Below the pieces are notes generated by a model that was not told the origin of the DNA, searched no databases, and saw nothing but the letters and a program-made list of their open reading frames with translations. A DNA stretch of 64,000 nucleotides from Membranipora membranacea. Taxonomy: Eukaryota > Bryozoa > Gymnolaemata > Cheilostomatida > Membraniporidae. Below are positions 25,601-40,600 of the stretch, piece after piece (positions within the stretch are counted from its first letter, which is position 1; every line of letters starts with the position of its first letter). Position numbers and translations under genes: made by a program. The stretch lies in the NCBI GenBank assembly GCA_914767715.1, contig OU612066.1, positions 3,911,001 to 3,975,000 of the forward strand, read 5' to 3'.

Positions 25601-28600
25601 ATGTTTAATTAGAAGCTGATAGATCTAATCTTTGTGTCTGTACTTGTTATCATGGCTGTAGTTTAGGGCTATAATCTATGTGTTATCATCCGAGGATTGG
25701 TGTGGTAATATAGTAATCAGCATTGATGAAACCTTTGATGATTTAGTCATGCTTTTATTATGTGAGGCTTTATGTTTCTGCCACCAGCTGCTAAAAGCAA
25801 GTCTGGATCAAGTCCAACATCCTGAATCTCCATGCCAAATCATACACTTAGCTAATAAGCAGTATATATTCCAGAATCTTTCTTCATGACAGCGCGTACT
25901 TTTGCTGTTTTTCAAAGAATTCTGCATCCAGATATTGCATTAAGACATTCAAGCCATGTTGGATTGCCAAACATTGCATCAAGACGCTTAGACGATATTT
26001 CAGGCCATCCTCCTGGCAGCCTTAGATATTGTGCCCACGACATTTATAAAGATTTTGTAGAATTCTCCGTTTATCAGTTTGACGTATTTCCGTTGCAGAC
26101 TGAAGCAGTTTAAAGATAAGAGGCATGACGTCATGTTAGACTGTAGCTTGAGGGAGAGTAAGATGGGCCCAAATGAGACGGCGGAAGGACATACTGCCGA
26201 TATGCAGATTGGAGAGCAGTTAACCTGTTACGTTATCAAGGTAATAAACGCCTCGGGTATATCTGTGTGGGAGGTTAGCGCCAGGTCAGGTCAGCCTCAT
26301 GATGCCCGTTGATGTGCACATTGACTCAGCAATATCATTTTCAGGCGTGGGTGAGACATTTATCTTAAAAAAAACCGATATTGCAATTATTTTAATAACC
26401 CTTTCACTGAATTGATAAATATTGAACCTTATTAACCGATTATAATCGATTTTAGAGTTATTCATATTAGAAATACCGGTAGTTGGGGATTTTAGTTTTG
26501 ACCCCACTGCAGACTCAAGTGTGCAGTGAGTTGTAGTCTTCATAAATCTTTGATATGTCATAAGTACCAATATGTGGGTGTTAAGTGTGACTTTGTATCC
26601 ATATAGCTGTTCAACTATGGTGGTTACAGACTCTAAAATATGGATTAACAAGGCCTACTTTCTCATAAAACTCCAAAGGTTCTCATCGCTTATCTTTATG
26701 GCCGGAAAAAGTCATTCTTAGTTCATCTCTGATGATGTCATCAAAATGTACCGAAATTTGTGGGTACCAGATCCTGAAAGGACAAGATCCTCTTTCTCTT
26801 TAATTTATGCGCTTTTTATAATTACATGACATTCATTGGCAGCTAAAAGATTTCGTAAGTAATGACTGCCAGTTAAAAATGAAAACAAATGAAAGTTTGA
26901 TGACAGTAAGTTACAAAATCATGAATAGGATGTAATATTTTAGAATTTGCATCTGTGTAAAATAATTGTTTTGTGTAAATGTATTCTCAAAATAACTACA
27001 TAGCTGCTGCTCCCACATAATCCACTCTAGTCTCATACATATGACGATATTTTGGTGTTGGCATTTGGGATATGTTCCAAAATATGTCACGTCATTTTTG
27101 TCAGAAAACTGAGGATAACCACTTCTTTTGCGGAAATAGAGTATAATTGATCCCTTTTGAATAACATTAGTTGTCAGCACTTTGCCACAATCCTGCCACA
27201 ACATACACAATAAGTACTCAAACAATAAGGAAATGGTCCTGCTTCTATCGGCTTGCGGCCAACAAAAGTATATTGAGAAGCTTATCTGTTAATAAAACTA
27301 ATATTTTGTAATAATTGCCTACAAGTGTTGTCCGTTAATTACAGTTTAAACAGTCGTCTCAAATATTCTTGGTTTGTTACTGGAGATTACTTGGGCAGGT
27401 GCTTCTTATGTTTTCCTTTTGTGGTGTTTTTTTGATGCATTACTTCTGACCAAACTCCAGAACTTGACCTCCAAGAAGCTAAATCTTTCACAACCTGCTC
27501 TGTCTGTTTAGTGATTCATTTTCCATATTTGGGATTTCCGCTTGCTTCGCCTTGGCACCATAGCTGGGTTTACCAATACAGACCAAAATTAAGAAACATT
27601 ACCAGCTTAAAACACTTGAAATTGACCAATATATGTCGACCTGGTGTATTTTTAATCAATTTTTTAAGGATTTTGATGGGATTTCATGGGTTTAAAGGAT
27701 TTTCCTATTCTTGTGGCTATACTCCTGCCTTCTGATTAATGAATAATGATCTGTGTTAATTAGTGTACCTAAAAAGTTGGAAGCTGTCCAGATAAAACTC
27801 AAACTCTTAGATATTGATACTGTATGTAATCTTATCCAGTATATCTAGTAAACAAACAAGAGTTTTCAAAATAAGATAATTAAATTAGTGCCGATTAATA
27901 AGGATTAGTTAGGTTTGTAGTTTGGCACAGGGCCAGATCCTTGTGGTATTGCTTTAAGACCCAACTTTTGGCTCCTTCCGAGGAGGCAGTTATGCAGAAG
28001 GTGATTTGTTTTGATCCAATGTCTTGTAACTTGATAATATTTTGGATTTTTAAATAGCCTTTTCCTGTCTTATCTACACATACTTTTATGAAACATCTTT
28101 CCACACAGCGTCTTGGCTCTCAAAACATCAAAACAATGAGTGTCGTTTTATTACACTAGAAAATGTTGATGACAAGTTATGCCAAAACAGGCAGCAGAAT
28201 CACAAGACATGCGTTGTCGTCGTTAGAAAATGAAAGTGGGTGATAGTTGTATCCTGCTAAGACACATCTTTGAGAGGAATTATGTGGTCATTATGTGTAT
28301 GGGCTGTTGGTGCCAATAAGCTCATTAGCCTGACTATTGGGCCTCATTACACCCTGAAGAAAGTAGGATCCGTTTCACAACTAAATTTATTCCACGAAAA
28401 CATCAAGAGGATCATCAAATTATATCACAGCGGGGTCTGTCCATTATGGTGGTGGCATAGTGGCCCTAGATAAGTGTAAATACTCATAAGCTGGGTTACA
28501 GCATGTATGAAGAAGCCGCATAATGGCGCCATACAAACCACATTTTCGACAACCTCATCATGAGTGTTGCGGTACACCTGTATATATACAACGGGCGGCG

Positions 28601-31600
28601 AATAAGTTACACAAAATAACCTACATTTCAAAATGATGCGGGGATTCTCAGAATTGTCAGGGGCTGCCGTATTTTTAATGTATTCAGCCTTGTAACAATG
28701 TCATGTTTTAAGGCACCTGATATATTGTTGTTAGTTACTGCGTTTTTTTCAAAATTTTATATCAACAAAAAAATTACAAATAAAAAATGGAAGTGTCACG
28801 ACAGCTTGAGTAATTTCTTGCAATAGATAAAACCGGCTAGTACACAATGGAAGCTTTAATGCAATACTCTGTATATTTTGCGTAAACATTGCATGAAATT
28901 ATCTTGGCATGCCGAAGACCAGAACTGAGAGATTTTTGAACAGTTTTATTCCAACTAGCATTCAAATTTTAAATGGTTAATGTATGAACATCAACTCTAT
29001 TGTAACTTGTCTTTGACAATGTTTACAAATGTCGAAAAGCTATCCTATCTTTTCTTTTGCAGTATGAAATGTCACAGGAGAAGACCTATAAAGCTGTACA
29101 TGTTCTGACATCAGATGGCAGGCCGGCCGTTATAGACATCAATAAACTTGGAGAGCCGGTGGATAAATCCAATCTGTCCAACAAGTTCCCTCCGGGGATC
29201 TGTCTCGAAGCATCAGTGTTTTCATTGGCTAGCCATGGTCCACCAAATCTCAAAGTCATCACCAATAGTAGGTTAAAATAAAATATCATCTCCTCAGGTC
29301 ATCTCCCCATGACTGTCTGTATTCCGGTGCACAGCTTTGAACACTTTGAGTTATTTTTTCATAATTATCAAATTGCAGTAAGTTGCACATATTTAAGCTG
29401 CTTAAAATTCATTAGTTTTTGTGAGCTTTTTGTCACCGATGGTTTATTCATAAAAGGTGGGTGTTCTTTTAATGTAATTTTATTAATATGTCTATTTTAT
29501 GGACATAAATCACAGTTAACTGGTTCATGCTGTAATACCAAACTCATTTTTCTCAGCAATTTAAATTGAATTTTGTTAAGTGAGGTTTCAGTGCCATGTT
29601 ACCCTACGTCATATGCTCATTACTCAAATACCTTTCTTCCCTGAATAGCTGGAATAGGTGTATAGGTGCCATAAATGTGGAAAATAAATTTCCCTGATGT
29701 GATGGGAATATTTGCACCCATGTCTCTGCTACGTGGGCTATTTTGTGCCATGTAACAAGGCAGTGCATAAAAATTCCTCCAAAGTTATGCGTAGGACTGC
29801 CTGCTCTCTCACGCCCAACAACAGCTAATCTGGAAAGTTTTTTGTGTCTTTTTATTGTAGATATTGGCGAGTGCTCTGGGTCTATAGTCGATTTTGACCA
29901 AAGTTTCGGTCTGACGTTGAGCACTCCTCTCAACCCCAACTATCTTATACCTCTGAGCGAATTGTCAGAACCAGGAGAAGATGTCAACATGGCAGCATTC
30001 ACCGTCGGTCAGACGATCAGGTGCAGAATCGCCGTCAAGAAGAGGCGCAGTGGTGTGATTGTGTTGACATTGAGGGAGAAAGGGTAAGCGTTACATTGAT
30101 GGTCTAAATATAGCTGCTCATATTTCCTTATCACAACTTTTTTTCACATTCAGGAACAGACTCAAACACAAGTAGCCAGGGAAACTAAGACAATGTTGAA
30201 ATCATGACAAATATAGGATATCCTTGATTTTCATTCAAAATTAATATTTTAAGGTTTTTGTATGTACTTTTAGCATACTTATATCTGTATTTATGGACTC
30301 AGAATCAGAGTATTAATGAGATAATCTCTGTGGTACTCACAGTATTTGTATTAGACCGCCACAAATGAGCCCAACCATCAAGTACACGGTGCAGTGGTAT
30401 GTGGTCAAAATTACCAAGACAATGAAACTAAAAACCAAAACCAATCACTTTCTAACCAGTAAACCCAATATCATTAGTATTCTAGTCTGTTGTTGTGGGT
30501 TTGTTGGTAAAGCCATTATTGTGGTGTAATAGACATTTACCTTGCCCTTCAAACCACTACCAGAGACTATAGATATGGTCTCTGCCACTACTACGTATAT
30601 TCTTTGTCTGTTGGCAATGTTACTCATGGGAATTCCTGTTTAATGGCACTAATTGCTCCTCATGCCGATAGACTCATTCACAATGTTGCTGTTGCACATA
30701 TATTACACTTATGTTGAAACCAGCCAGCCATTTGGGATTTCCAGTTACATTCACCTAGACGTAATAGCCATTAGCTCTATCAGGTTCGCTGCCTTCAGAA
30801 GCATTTTCAGAATTTCCAGAATTCTCTAGAATTTCCATTTATCTAAAAATAACTAAAGGAAATTACCAGTATATTATCATGTTACAGTCACTGATTCAGA
30901 TCTCAGCCTATGAGAGGGGGGGGGGAGAAGATAGACAAGGTACGGAAAAGAGGGTATATTATTTCTCTGTGGTGGAATCTTGAATTAGATGGCCATAATC
31001 AAATTTTTGATATAAGAAGTATTGCAAATGATGTGTTTGTCATTGTAGAGGAATCGTAAGCATTGGAGATCTCAAAGCAGGGCAGGTGCTACCTGCCATA
31101 GTGGCAAAAACTACATCGACATGGCCCATAGTGATAGCAGGAGGGAATAAAGTCACATTGAATCTCTCTCCCAAGGAGTGTAAAAACTTCACCAAAACAC
31201 ACAAGGCTGGAAAAGCTTGTTGGGTTACGATGATCAGGTATTGTAATTAGATGATTATTATGACCTCTCCTAGACAAGTCCAAGTGACCTGAATGTGGAA
31301 CCCTGCAGGGGGGGGGGGGTGTAGTAATTAGCATCATTGATTCTTGACATGCCCTCAGTCTTATTTACTACTACATACCTACTGACCCCAAGGTCACTGC
31401 ACTAAGGTCGCCTTGAACTTCTAATAGGCTACTATTCACAGCAAACACACTGTCTGTAGTCAGAGGAGGAGGGGTCAGACAGGAGATAACAGGAAACTGA
31501 AATACTACCCCAGGGATTCAGAATAAAGTTCAAACAGTTACTCATGAACGAAAAACTTTCCAAACAGGATTCTTGTGGAGCACTCCGCAAGTGAAGCTTT

Positions 31601-34600
31601 TGTAGTTCTGAACAATTTAAATGAACAATCTGGAACCAAAAATTACTTGTTCAGAAATCAATTTAATTGTAAGTTACCCTCTCTTTTCACTGCTTTCCAC
31701 ACGCAAGCAAAATGACCAAGTAAGATGATGCCGAGTTGTGCTTGAAAAGAAAATCTAAAGAATCATACCAGGCATGTTATTATGACAGGTTGTCTCAGCA
31801 GTTGAGAACTGAAAAGTTATTATTTTGAGTATTATTTGCTTTTTATAAAGGCAAGCTTACAGAAAATCTCACGTCAGCTTGGTGATTGTGCCGTGGCTTG
31901 CTGCTGTTGTGTTTAAAACCAGTATGAGCACACACACACACACAGTATTGGCCTCGTTAAGTGGGGCTGTATATATAAAAGTGACATCATTTCTTGCTGA
32001 AAAAAGACCTGTTATGTAGCAATGATGTAGAACTATTAATTAATAATGTACAAGGTGCTCGTAATACAGTGAGTGTTGAAGTGCTATGATGAAACTACAA
32101 GTGCCTTCTATGATCTGAGTGCTTGATCTGTCACTACTGGTGAATAATAGTGAGAAACACTTCACAAATTTTCATATCCGTGGTTTGATTTGGAAGATTC
32201 CCATTGGCTCTTGCTTAATTGAGTCGCACAGGAACCATAAATCACAAACCAGGAAACTCATTCTGTCAAAACGCATCATTGGACGGCTGATTGGTCAACT
32301 GGCTGCACTTTCAAGTTGTCCGCTCTTCACAGCGTTATCATTAATCAGTATAAAATATAATATTTAGAGTGGCCCTAGAGAGAAACCCTTATGTTTGCTG
32401 GTGGTGAAATTATGGGCCAATATTAGATTGGGTCTAATGATGATAGATTATATCTATGAAGAGGATATGCTAGATCCTCTACAGAGCAGCAGTAGACTTT
32501 AATTCTTATTGTCTAGTGGATTCTTAGCAATGAGATTGTGTACATATAATCCTCCACACGAATTATGAAGTCTTGAGACAGGTTATATCCCCCATCCTCC
32601 GATATGTTTGTTTCACAATTTGTCATTTTACAATTTGTAGTGTGGGTGCTGCCGAAGACCTCCAAGCCGTGATCTGCTATGACGAAGCTTTGATAGAGAA
32701 AATACTTGCTGACCCGGAGACCAATGTCTACACATCAATAAAAGGTTCCTTGTTACATTAAGATTCTGGTGTATTTTTTTCCCCTCTCCCCATACTCCCT
32801 ACATTCCATTCATATTTCTATACATCACCACGTCAGCTTTGTGAATACAACACTGGGGACGTTATCTAATAACGTTATGATCTGGTTTGTAGGTTTCCTA
32901 TTGGTGGTATTTGTCACACACCCTGTCTAGCCTCCAGCTCTATGACCTTTGTAGTTGTGCGTTGATCTTTGAGCACATGGCCCAATGCCAACATCAGCCT
33001 GTTGCCTCACAATGGCAGCAGAGAAGGGCTGCTGCCGGTTCGATCACATTGCAGCTATTTTTAGATCATACTCTAAATGTGAAGTGTTTGTTTGTTAGTC
33101 TGACTGGAAAAGAGAAAAGCCCAGGCACCATCTTAGGTCTTTGTAATATGGAACTGAACAGCCATAAACACCTAAATCTTATAAACAAGCAAGTTCTACC
33201 AAGGTCTTCCATTCTGTTTGTTCAGCACTGTTGGTTAGCTCAGACATCGTTTAGATATGGATACCCAGGCATCACCTTGAGTCTTTGTTATGAAACTAAT
33301 CCTCAATTGATATCTACAAATGCTGCCAAGACCTTGACTCTCCGGCTTTTAGAAAGACAACAAAGCTTATCCATATTACGAATACCGGCCAAAGTTTAGC
33401 AACCGTGATATATTACATGAAACAGATTTGACAAAGTTACATGTTTACATATTTCTCATACTGCGTGCAAAGTCCATATGCTTTCTACTGGTGAAAAAAT
33501 TTGTACCACATCAATAATCTCATGCAAATCTACATCCGGCCTGCCCTACCCATCTTGTATCCCTCACCAAGTCATACTTCACACCAGTCAGGCATTCCTT
33601 GAACATGAATCCATCCGTAATGATACCAGTAAATTTCTAACTAGGCGTCAATTATGCTACCCGTAAATATTATGCGGCTTTAGAGGTTGATTTTAAATTG
33701 TTATAAATGCACAGTTATTATTTTGGGTTACCAAGTTATACTGATGAGAGACAGTTACAGAAAGGCTTCTCAATGTATTAGATGTAATCAGTATTATATT
33801 GATGGGAACCGCAGAACCAGAAAGTTTAATTAATATCGTGTGATTTTCCCTTTCTAATCTGTCGGAACAGTTTATCATAAGCTATGTGGATAATTATGAA
33901 GAGGGTATATGAGAGTAGGTGGGACCTGTGATTATATTGGCAATATTTCATGATTTTTTAGGAATACAAAGATATCAGGTGGAAGAGAGCACTGAAATGT
34001 CCAAGAAGCCGAAATATCAGGCGGAAAGGAGCACTGAAATGTCCAAGAAGCCGAAATATCAGGCGGAAGAGAGCACTGAAATGTCCAAGAAGCCGAAATA
34101 TCAGGCGGAAGAGAGCACTGAAATGTCCAAGAAACCACAGAAAGCTCAGAAAAGAAAAGCTACAACATCTGGGTCTGAAATTGAGATAAAGTCTGAAATT
34201 AAGCAGGAAATACTGGACAATGATACAGGAGTTCATATTGTGGTAAAAAACTTTTATTAATCACTTGATATTACCTCTTTATTACCTCACGTCCTGTAGG
34301 TAGATAAGATCAGAATCCGGTAACTTAGGGAATTATTTTATTTTTGTGTATTACACCTACCCGTTGCTCAACATTGATCATGTCACAGGGATGTTGTCAT
34401 GTCAGTGCTGGTTCACAAGGACCACCTAGAACAGCACGTATAGAACGCTAACTATAGCATCGCTATACGGAAATGACTCTATATCACATAAAATTCATTA
34501 AAACATGAGGCTGAGCCCTGTACCACCATCCATATCACATGACAAAGGCTCACCTTCATGGAATGAAAATAACCGACCCTGTAAAATGGCACAAATATTG

Positions 34601-37600
34601 CAGATCATTTCTGCTCACATGGTGACAGTCCTAGTACTTTCCTCAACCAAACAACGGAAGGGGGCTTTTACAGAGGTACATTGGAGTCTGTGTGAATGAT
34701 CAAAGTGTAGATTAATAGGGTGTTACCATCTATAACCTATCTACGTAAATCTAATATCTAACGACATTCCACACAAGCTTTATTGAGTTTTCATTTTTTG
34801 CATCCAGGAAATAATGAAATTCAAACAATACTATTGCAATGGCTCTTTGTTAAAGTAATGGACATTAAGATGTTATCTTTTTGATTTAAAGTGATTATCT
34901 TCTTAACTGTGACAATTGACTGGAAAATATCTGTTGTAAAAAAATGTTGAAATATGTTCACTATGCTAAATGGTACTGAATAGAATTTTAATAGCTCAAT
35001 TAATGTGGCATTTTTTTCGCAGTACTTTTTGCAGGTAAGAATCAGTCTCCTAATATACCAGATCTGTATGTTTCTTTTGACAGATTAAGAGCACAGCTGG
35101 CAGTGGTAAGCGACAGGCCCTGGACTTTGGCGCGAGCGTTCAGAGTCTGCAGAGGGAGCCAGAGATCTCAGGAAATAGCCTAGACAAGAGGCTGGATAAT
35201 CTGGAACAAACCGGCAAGCGTATAAGACAATCACCGGAGAGAAGCACCCAGGCCGTAAGTGTAAGCCAACATAAACATAATCTTAATGTGTTTCTGCTAA
35301 ACCAGGAACCCGAGCTTATTTGCCTCACGCCGTTCTCCCCTGTGGATTAAACTGAACATCAATTTTGATGTTCTGGCCTCTTTGTTTGGAGAGACCGTGT
35401 GTCTCACATAAAATACAAGGTAGTAGATTGCACTTCTCTACTGATCACATGATGAGAAGGTAAGAAGATAAGAAGACACTATGACCCAGTAACTAGAGTA
35501 GTAACTAGACATTATGTGCACATTATTCTTACGTGGCCGTACATACGGTACAGACATACACCCACTATTTATAGACACCGGTAGGGTAGTGTAGGTTATT
35601 TTGTACCAGTGACCCCATAGCACATATTTAATTACCATGTGTGACTATCGCGGTGTTACGGTGACTTCATCCTAGTGTATGTCTAGATGGTTAATATATC
35701 AGCTGTGTACATGAGACGAAGACGGACGAGTAGTTCATTCACATGACGACCGACCGATATCTCAAATCTGTGATGTAACCATCGCCACCGTGCTTCTTAT
35801 GGGCAGCGATCGTGTTTCTTATGGGGAATGATTGCGGTGCAAGGATATAATATAATTGGCCTTGAGACAGCTTTTCTTGGCAAGATCATATATGCTGCAA
35901 CTTCCTTGCCAAATATTTCTCAGCATTATGTAATAACCGCTGATAAGATGCTGTTAAAGATAATTGAGGTATTATCTTATCAATCTGTCTGTCGGTGCCA
36001 ACTATTTATTGAAATATATCAATAAATTATGCCTGTAAGCGATTGTGTTTCTGAAACAATTTGCGTTAATTTGGTTTCCTTGTCTCTTTTAGAGCCATAA
36101 GCCCGAGGGAGATGCCAAGAAGCTGGATGTCGGCCAGTATCAGGTACTACTTAATATTGTAGTGTTGTAGTGAAACAAAGATTTCGCCCTAAGACTAGGT
36201 CTTCTATTATCTCTCCTTGGAGTATTCCTTCTGTTAACATGTCCCATTCTTTCACTTTTTTCGCAACAACTCCTGAGGTGTCACGAAGGCTCAAATTTCA
36301 TTTTAAATTTAATTTACTATGGATTCATAATTCGTAATACTTTTGTCACCTTGAATGTATATTCTGTTGGTTTGATAAATTCTGCGTTAGAAGTTTCGAA
36401 ACTTAAACGTTGCCCATAAGATTCTATCGAATAATGAAATAGTTGAAATTGGAGTTCTTGAATTGTTGTTAAATTATTAAATTATAATTTGACTTTGTGA
36501 TGAGATGAGTCGTGATACGCTGTTAATGATATTAATGAAGAGACAGAATGACCTGCTGATGCTTGAAGGGTGGGAACTGCCTTATGTTTGACACATGACT
36601 AGATGGGCTAGGAGGGTTGGGCGGTACCAGTAGATAGGACACGTTCCTATTGTGTAATTCCATTGTTTGGATTCCGCAGTTCTGCGTCACGTCACGATAA
36701 CTTGTAGGTCAAAGTATTGCAACGTTACAATGTAATCTGTAAATGGATTTAAAATTAGTATTGACCAATATACAGACATTTGGTGGGTGGATACCTGATA
36801 TCTCTCAGCAATTAGACAGATTTAGGTCTTCAAGGTTCCTTTCAGCTATTCAGCTATCAAGTTCAATCTCTGTTCAGATAATCATACCATTTTTTACATG
36901 AGTCAAGGCAATCTCAGTGCATAATTATGATGTCAAAGGAGACCAATCAAACCTGCTGCAATGCCCGAAATAATTGTATATTTTTTCAATAAACCAAATT
37001 AAAAATCAGGAGATCAAATTATGCCTGGTGATCCGAAAATAAAACTTGAAAGTAAATCATATCAAGACCGCTCGGTCATTGAACCTGATAGTGCTAGGCA
37101 ACCATTCTTAAATTTAAATTTAAAATTGTCTGATGACACAAAATTAGGTTACCTGTTTAACTCCCAAGGATAGAAATAGATCGATTTAATGGGCTATTCA
37201 TTGGGAGAAGATTATTGTTGGGTGTATAGGTTGGATAGTTCTCAGAACACATTGTTATCGATTGCCAACTAAAAACGAATCAGACTTCTTTTTTTGGTTG
37301 CAATTCCAGACAAGTAGGAATTCTAAGAGAAGGCAGCGGAATGCCAACTTTCACTTATTGCCACATTGTTTCACAGCCCTCCATGCAATGCCAATTGCAA
37401 ATCGAGCATGAGGATATTTTCGTTTTGACATGGCTCTCACAACCATCACCGAATTTAGATCATTATGCTGCTTTTGGCAAAGCAGGCATTGGATTTTTTA
37501 CATTCCTACAATAGGTTTTCCGTGACGCAATGGGTTACATGGGTAAAAATCTCCATCCCCATGACTCAAACTTGTTCCTGTTTGATAACAAAAATGCTTG

Positions 37601-40600
37601 CACATATGATGATACTGCTTACATTCCGGTATCGTATTAAGTATGAAGTGTGTGCACTGCTGACTGAGCGATAAGCTGGAAAACCAGTTTGGTGGTAATT
37701 TGAATTTCCTGCTGGGCTCTGAGTAAAATAAAATTAGCATGGTACCATGCTAAAGATATAAGGTCAGTGAAGAAGTGTTGGCGTTAATGAGTAACTAGCG
37801 GTAACAGGCATCGCAGAACCTTACTTTACGACAAGTGGCAATTCTCACTATAGAAAAATTTGCGCCAAACTTAGATCAGGCCAACTGATGGTACGCCTGG
37901 TATGGCCTTGCATAAGAAATATGTGTAAATTATATAAGGTGTCACGAGTCACTCTAATTCTGAGCTCTTTGCTAAATGCTAGTGTTAATGTTAGATAACC
38001 CCAATTGCAAAAAATTGTATTATAACAAGCAGGTACTGAAGTTGTGAAATAAAGAAACAAGTTATCACCTTTCTTGCTTATTTTTTTAATCTGAGTAACT
38101 GATTGTGATATCATGTGGTCACACTGATTTTGCTTATTTCCAGTCTGATCCAAAGTTACATGTACCAGGGGGTGAAGCGGAATATCTGTTGACGTTGAAG
38201 TCATCGCCTGATGACGGGAAAGTCTGGTCTAAGCTGATAAAATACACATCAGAACACAAAGGAGTGGAGGCAGCAAGAGCAAGGGCCGAGCAAGCTCTCC
38301 AAACAGTCTCATACAGGTATCAACTATAGTTCATACTGTAGAATCCTCTAGTACTAACACCCTCCTTTACTGGGCGATCAGGCCATTTGAATTGATCGGC
38401 AAACACTCACCAATAGCTTATTGTCACAAAAACTCTCTTATTACTCACAAACAACCGAAAACGGGCTACACCCTGATAACCTTAACCTGTCTCTAACCTG
38501 GTACCTGATAATAATATCCAAACCTGCCGAAAATCAATCTACGTCCATATGACCTTGTCTAGTACTCTACCCAGAAAAAAAGACCACCTGCCAATTATTT
38601 AACTGGTGCAATATCATTCAATACCCATCTCTAAATATTCCTTGTCTGTGAATGTCTCAATTGATTTTGGGTGTAGTATTGTCTTAGTACCAATTATTTA
38701 AACTTTGCTTGCTCTAGACAACCAGCCCTAAACCACAAATCTTCAAATCTGTCTCGAATCCATCCGGCTTCAACTTCATTTATTCACCCTCTCATTTTTA
38801 GTACAATGTCATAAAACTGGTGTTGATTAGAAGGCTAAAATACCTGCTGCATTAATTTGGTGAAGATTAGCTTGAGAATATGCATAATCATCTCTAGATT
38901 ACACATACTGCCAAGATAATACATCACCTGTCACCGTCCTCCTGTATGTATCCTGTTAGCGCATGCGTAATTAAGCAAGATCACATCCAAGTACCACACA
39001 CTGATCACCTCACACTGATCTTCTAGAAGGTCATTGTCAGCTGGACTCGGGAGAATTGCGCAAGAAAACTCGACCTTACTGCTTCCCACCACCCACAAAA
39101 TGGACAACGCAATGTCAATCATTTCTAAAGTAGGACCCTGGGCACACCAATTTAAAAGTTAACAAATGTACCCACAATTAACTAAGACCGGTATTGACTA
39201 ATATGCACCTGATTTTGGCAGTAATTGTGTAACACCTCCTCGTCATTGTAACCTCTAGAGTAAAAATCATTTTTTAAATATAGCAAATTATGAATATGAC
39301 AATTCATCATATTCTTCCTCTCATGTCAAGAGGCCCCAGCCACCACTGGCAACTGATTCTCACCATATCGACAACTTGCACTTGTTTCACACTAATTATG
39401 GTTAATCTCCGATTATGATGGTCAAATTTTTCTTTCGTAATCCAGACAAATTTTCCAAAGATGAGCTGATTATTTCTCCAAGTCAAGTTGCATATTGCAT
39501 AACATTCGGAACCGAACCATCCGGGTCTACTGTCCGTTCTCCCAGGATCTCTCTGAAAACCAACCAACTCCAGTTTGATAAAACTGGTATATTTGTTAAT
39601 TAATTGAGGAATTTCGAATTATTTAAATAAACTGGAGTTGAATGGCACCTGGATGCTTAAGGAAAGTGCCAAATTGTTAAATACCTCTCTTATAAAATCG
39701 CTATAATTCTCATAATCCACCTCGCTGCTGCATATCTTTGTGTGATGTATAACATCCATCTATTAAATATACGAGCAAATAGTAGACAAAATCTTTGAAA
39801 AATGTGTGTTTTATGTTGATAATTGTTAATATCCTGACATTTTTTCTTGCCATCAACATAAAAGTGAAGCCCCTGGGAACAATTGTTGGCAAATGCAATG
39901 ATTAAAAAGCAATGCAATTAGAGTCAACTGAATATTCTAAAATGTAGTAGTCTACAAGCCAATGTTCTGCATTTTCTAAAAACCTTGCGAGGTTCTTCAA
40001 ACGAGAAGCTGAAATGAAATTTCAAACAAAGCTCACTGTATTCCCCAATACTGGGGGCATCATCTATTTGTTTTGTAACAAAAGGAATGTAGATCATTGA
40101 TGTCTAGGAAGCTATTTTTAGGAGGCATTTGCAAAAAGCACTGATATCACATCGATTCCAGAGGAAATGTATTTTTATCATCATGATTTCAGTACCAACA
40201 AAAAGTAAAATGCGTGTGAGGCAAGCGGAAATATGGATCAATATTGATATAACATGTTAGTATAGAAATAGACCATAATGGTGTATAACCCCAATGGAAA
40301 AAAGCAAGGAGCACTTTTGAGTATGCTGGCTTCCTTAGACATTCCCCAACAGTCCTAGACTGTCACCAAACAAAACTACTCGATATGTTGGCGATGCAGC
40401 CTCTGAACCAGCGCCATACAAATTTTTTAGACAGTTTTAAATTTTACGGAAGTTGCACAGCATGAATGTTTACAACATAGTTTATAAACGATAGCGCCAT
40501 GAAGTTTATCTGATATGATGCTGACAATGTTATGCGCATAACATTGCGAATAACATTTGTTGGATAGAGTAGTACAGGACGTCATAGATAATATCCATAT

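Noticed and set aside
26286-26651. 121-aa minus-strand ORF in intron 23
   Set aside because: Low-information composition and no domain, signal or splice context.
29604-29939. 111-aa minus-strand ORF
   Set aside because: Partly antisense to PDCD11 exon 25 and partly intron; no recognisable features.
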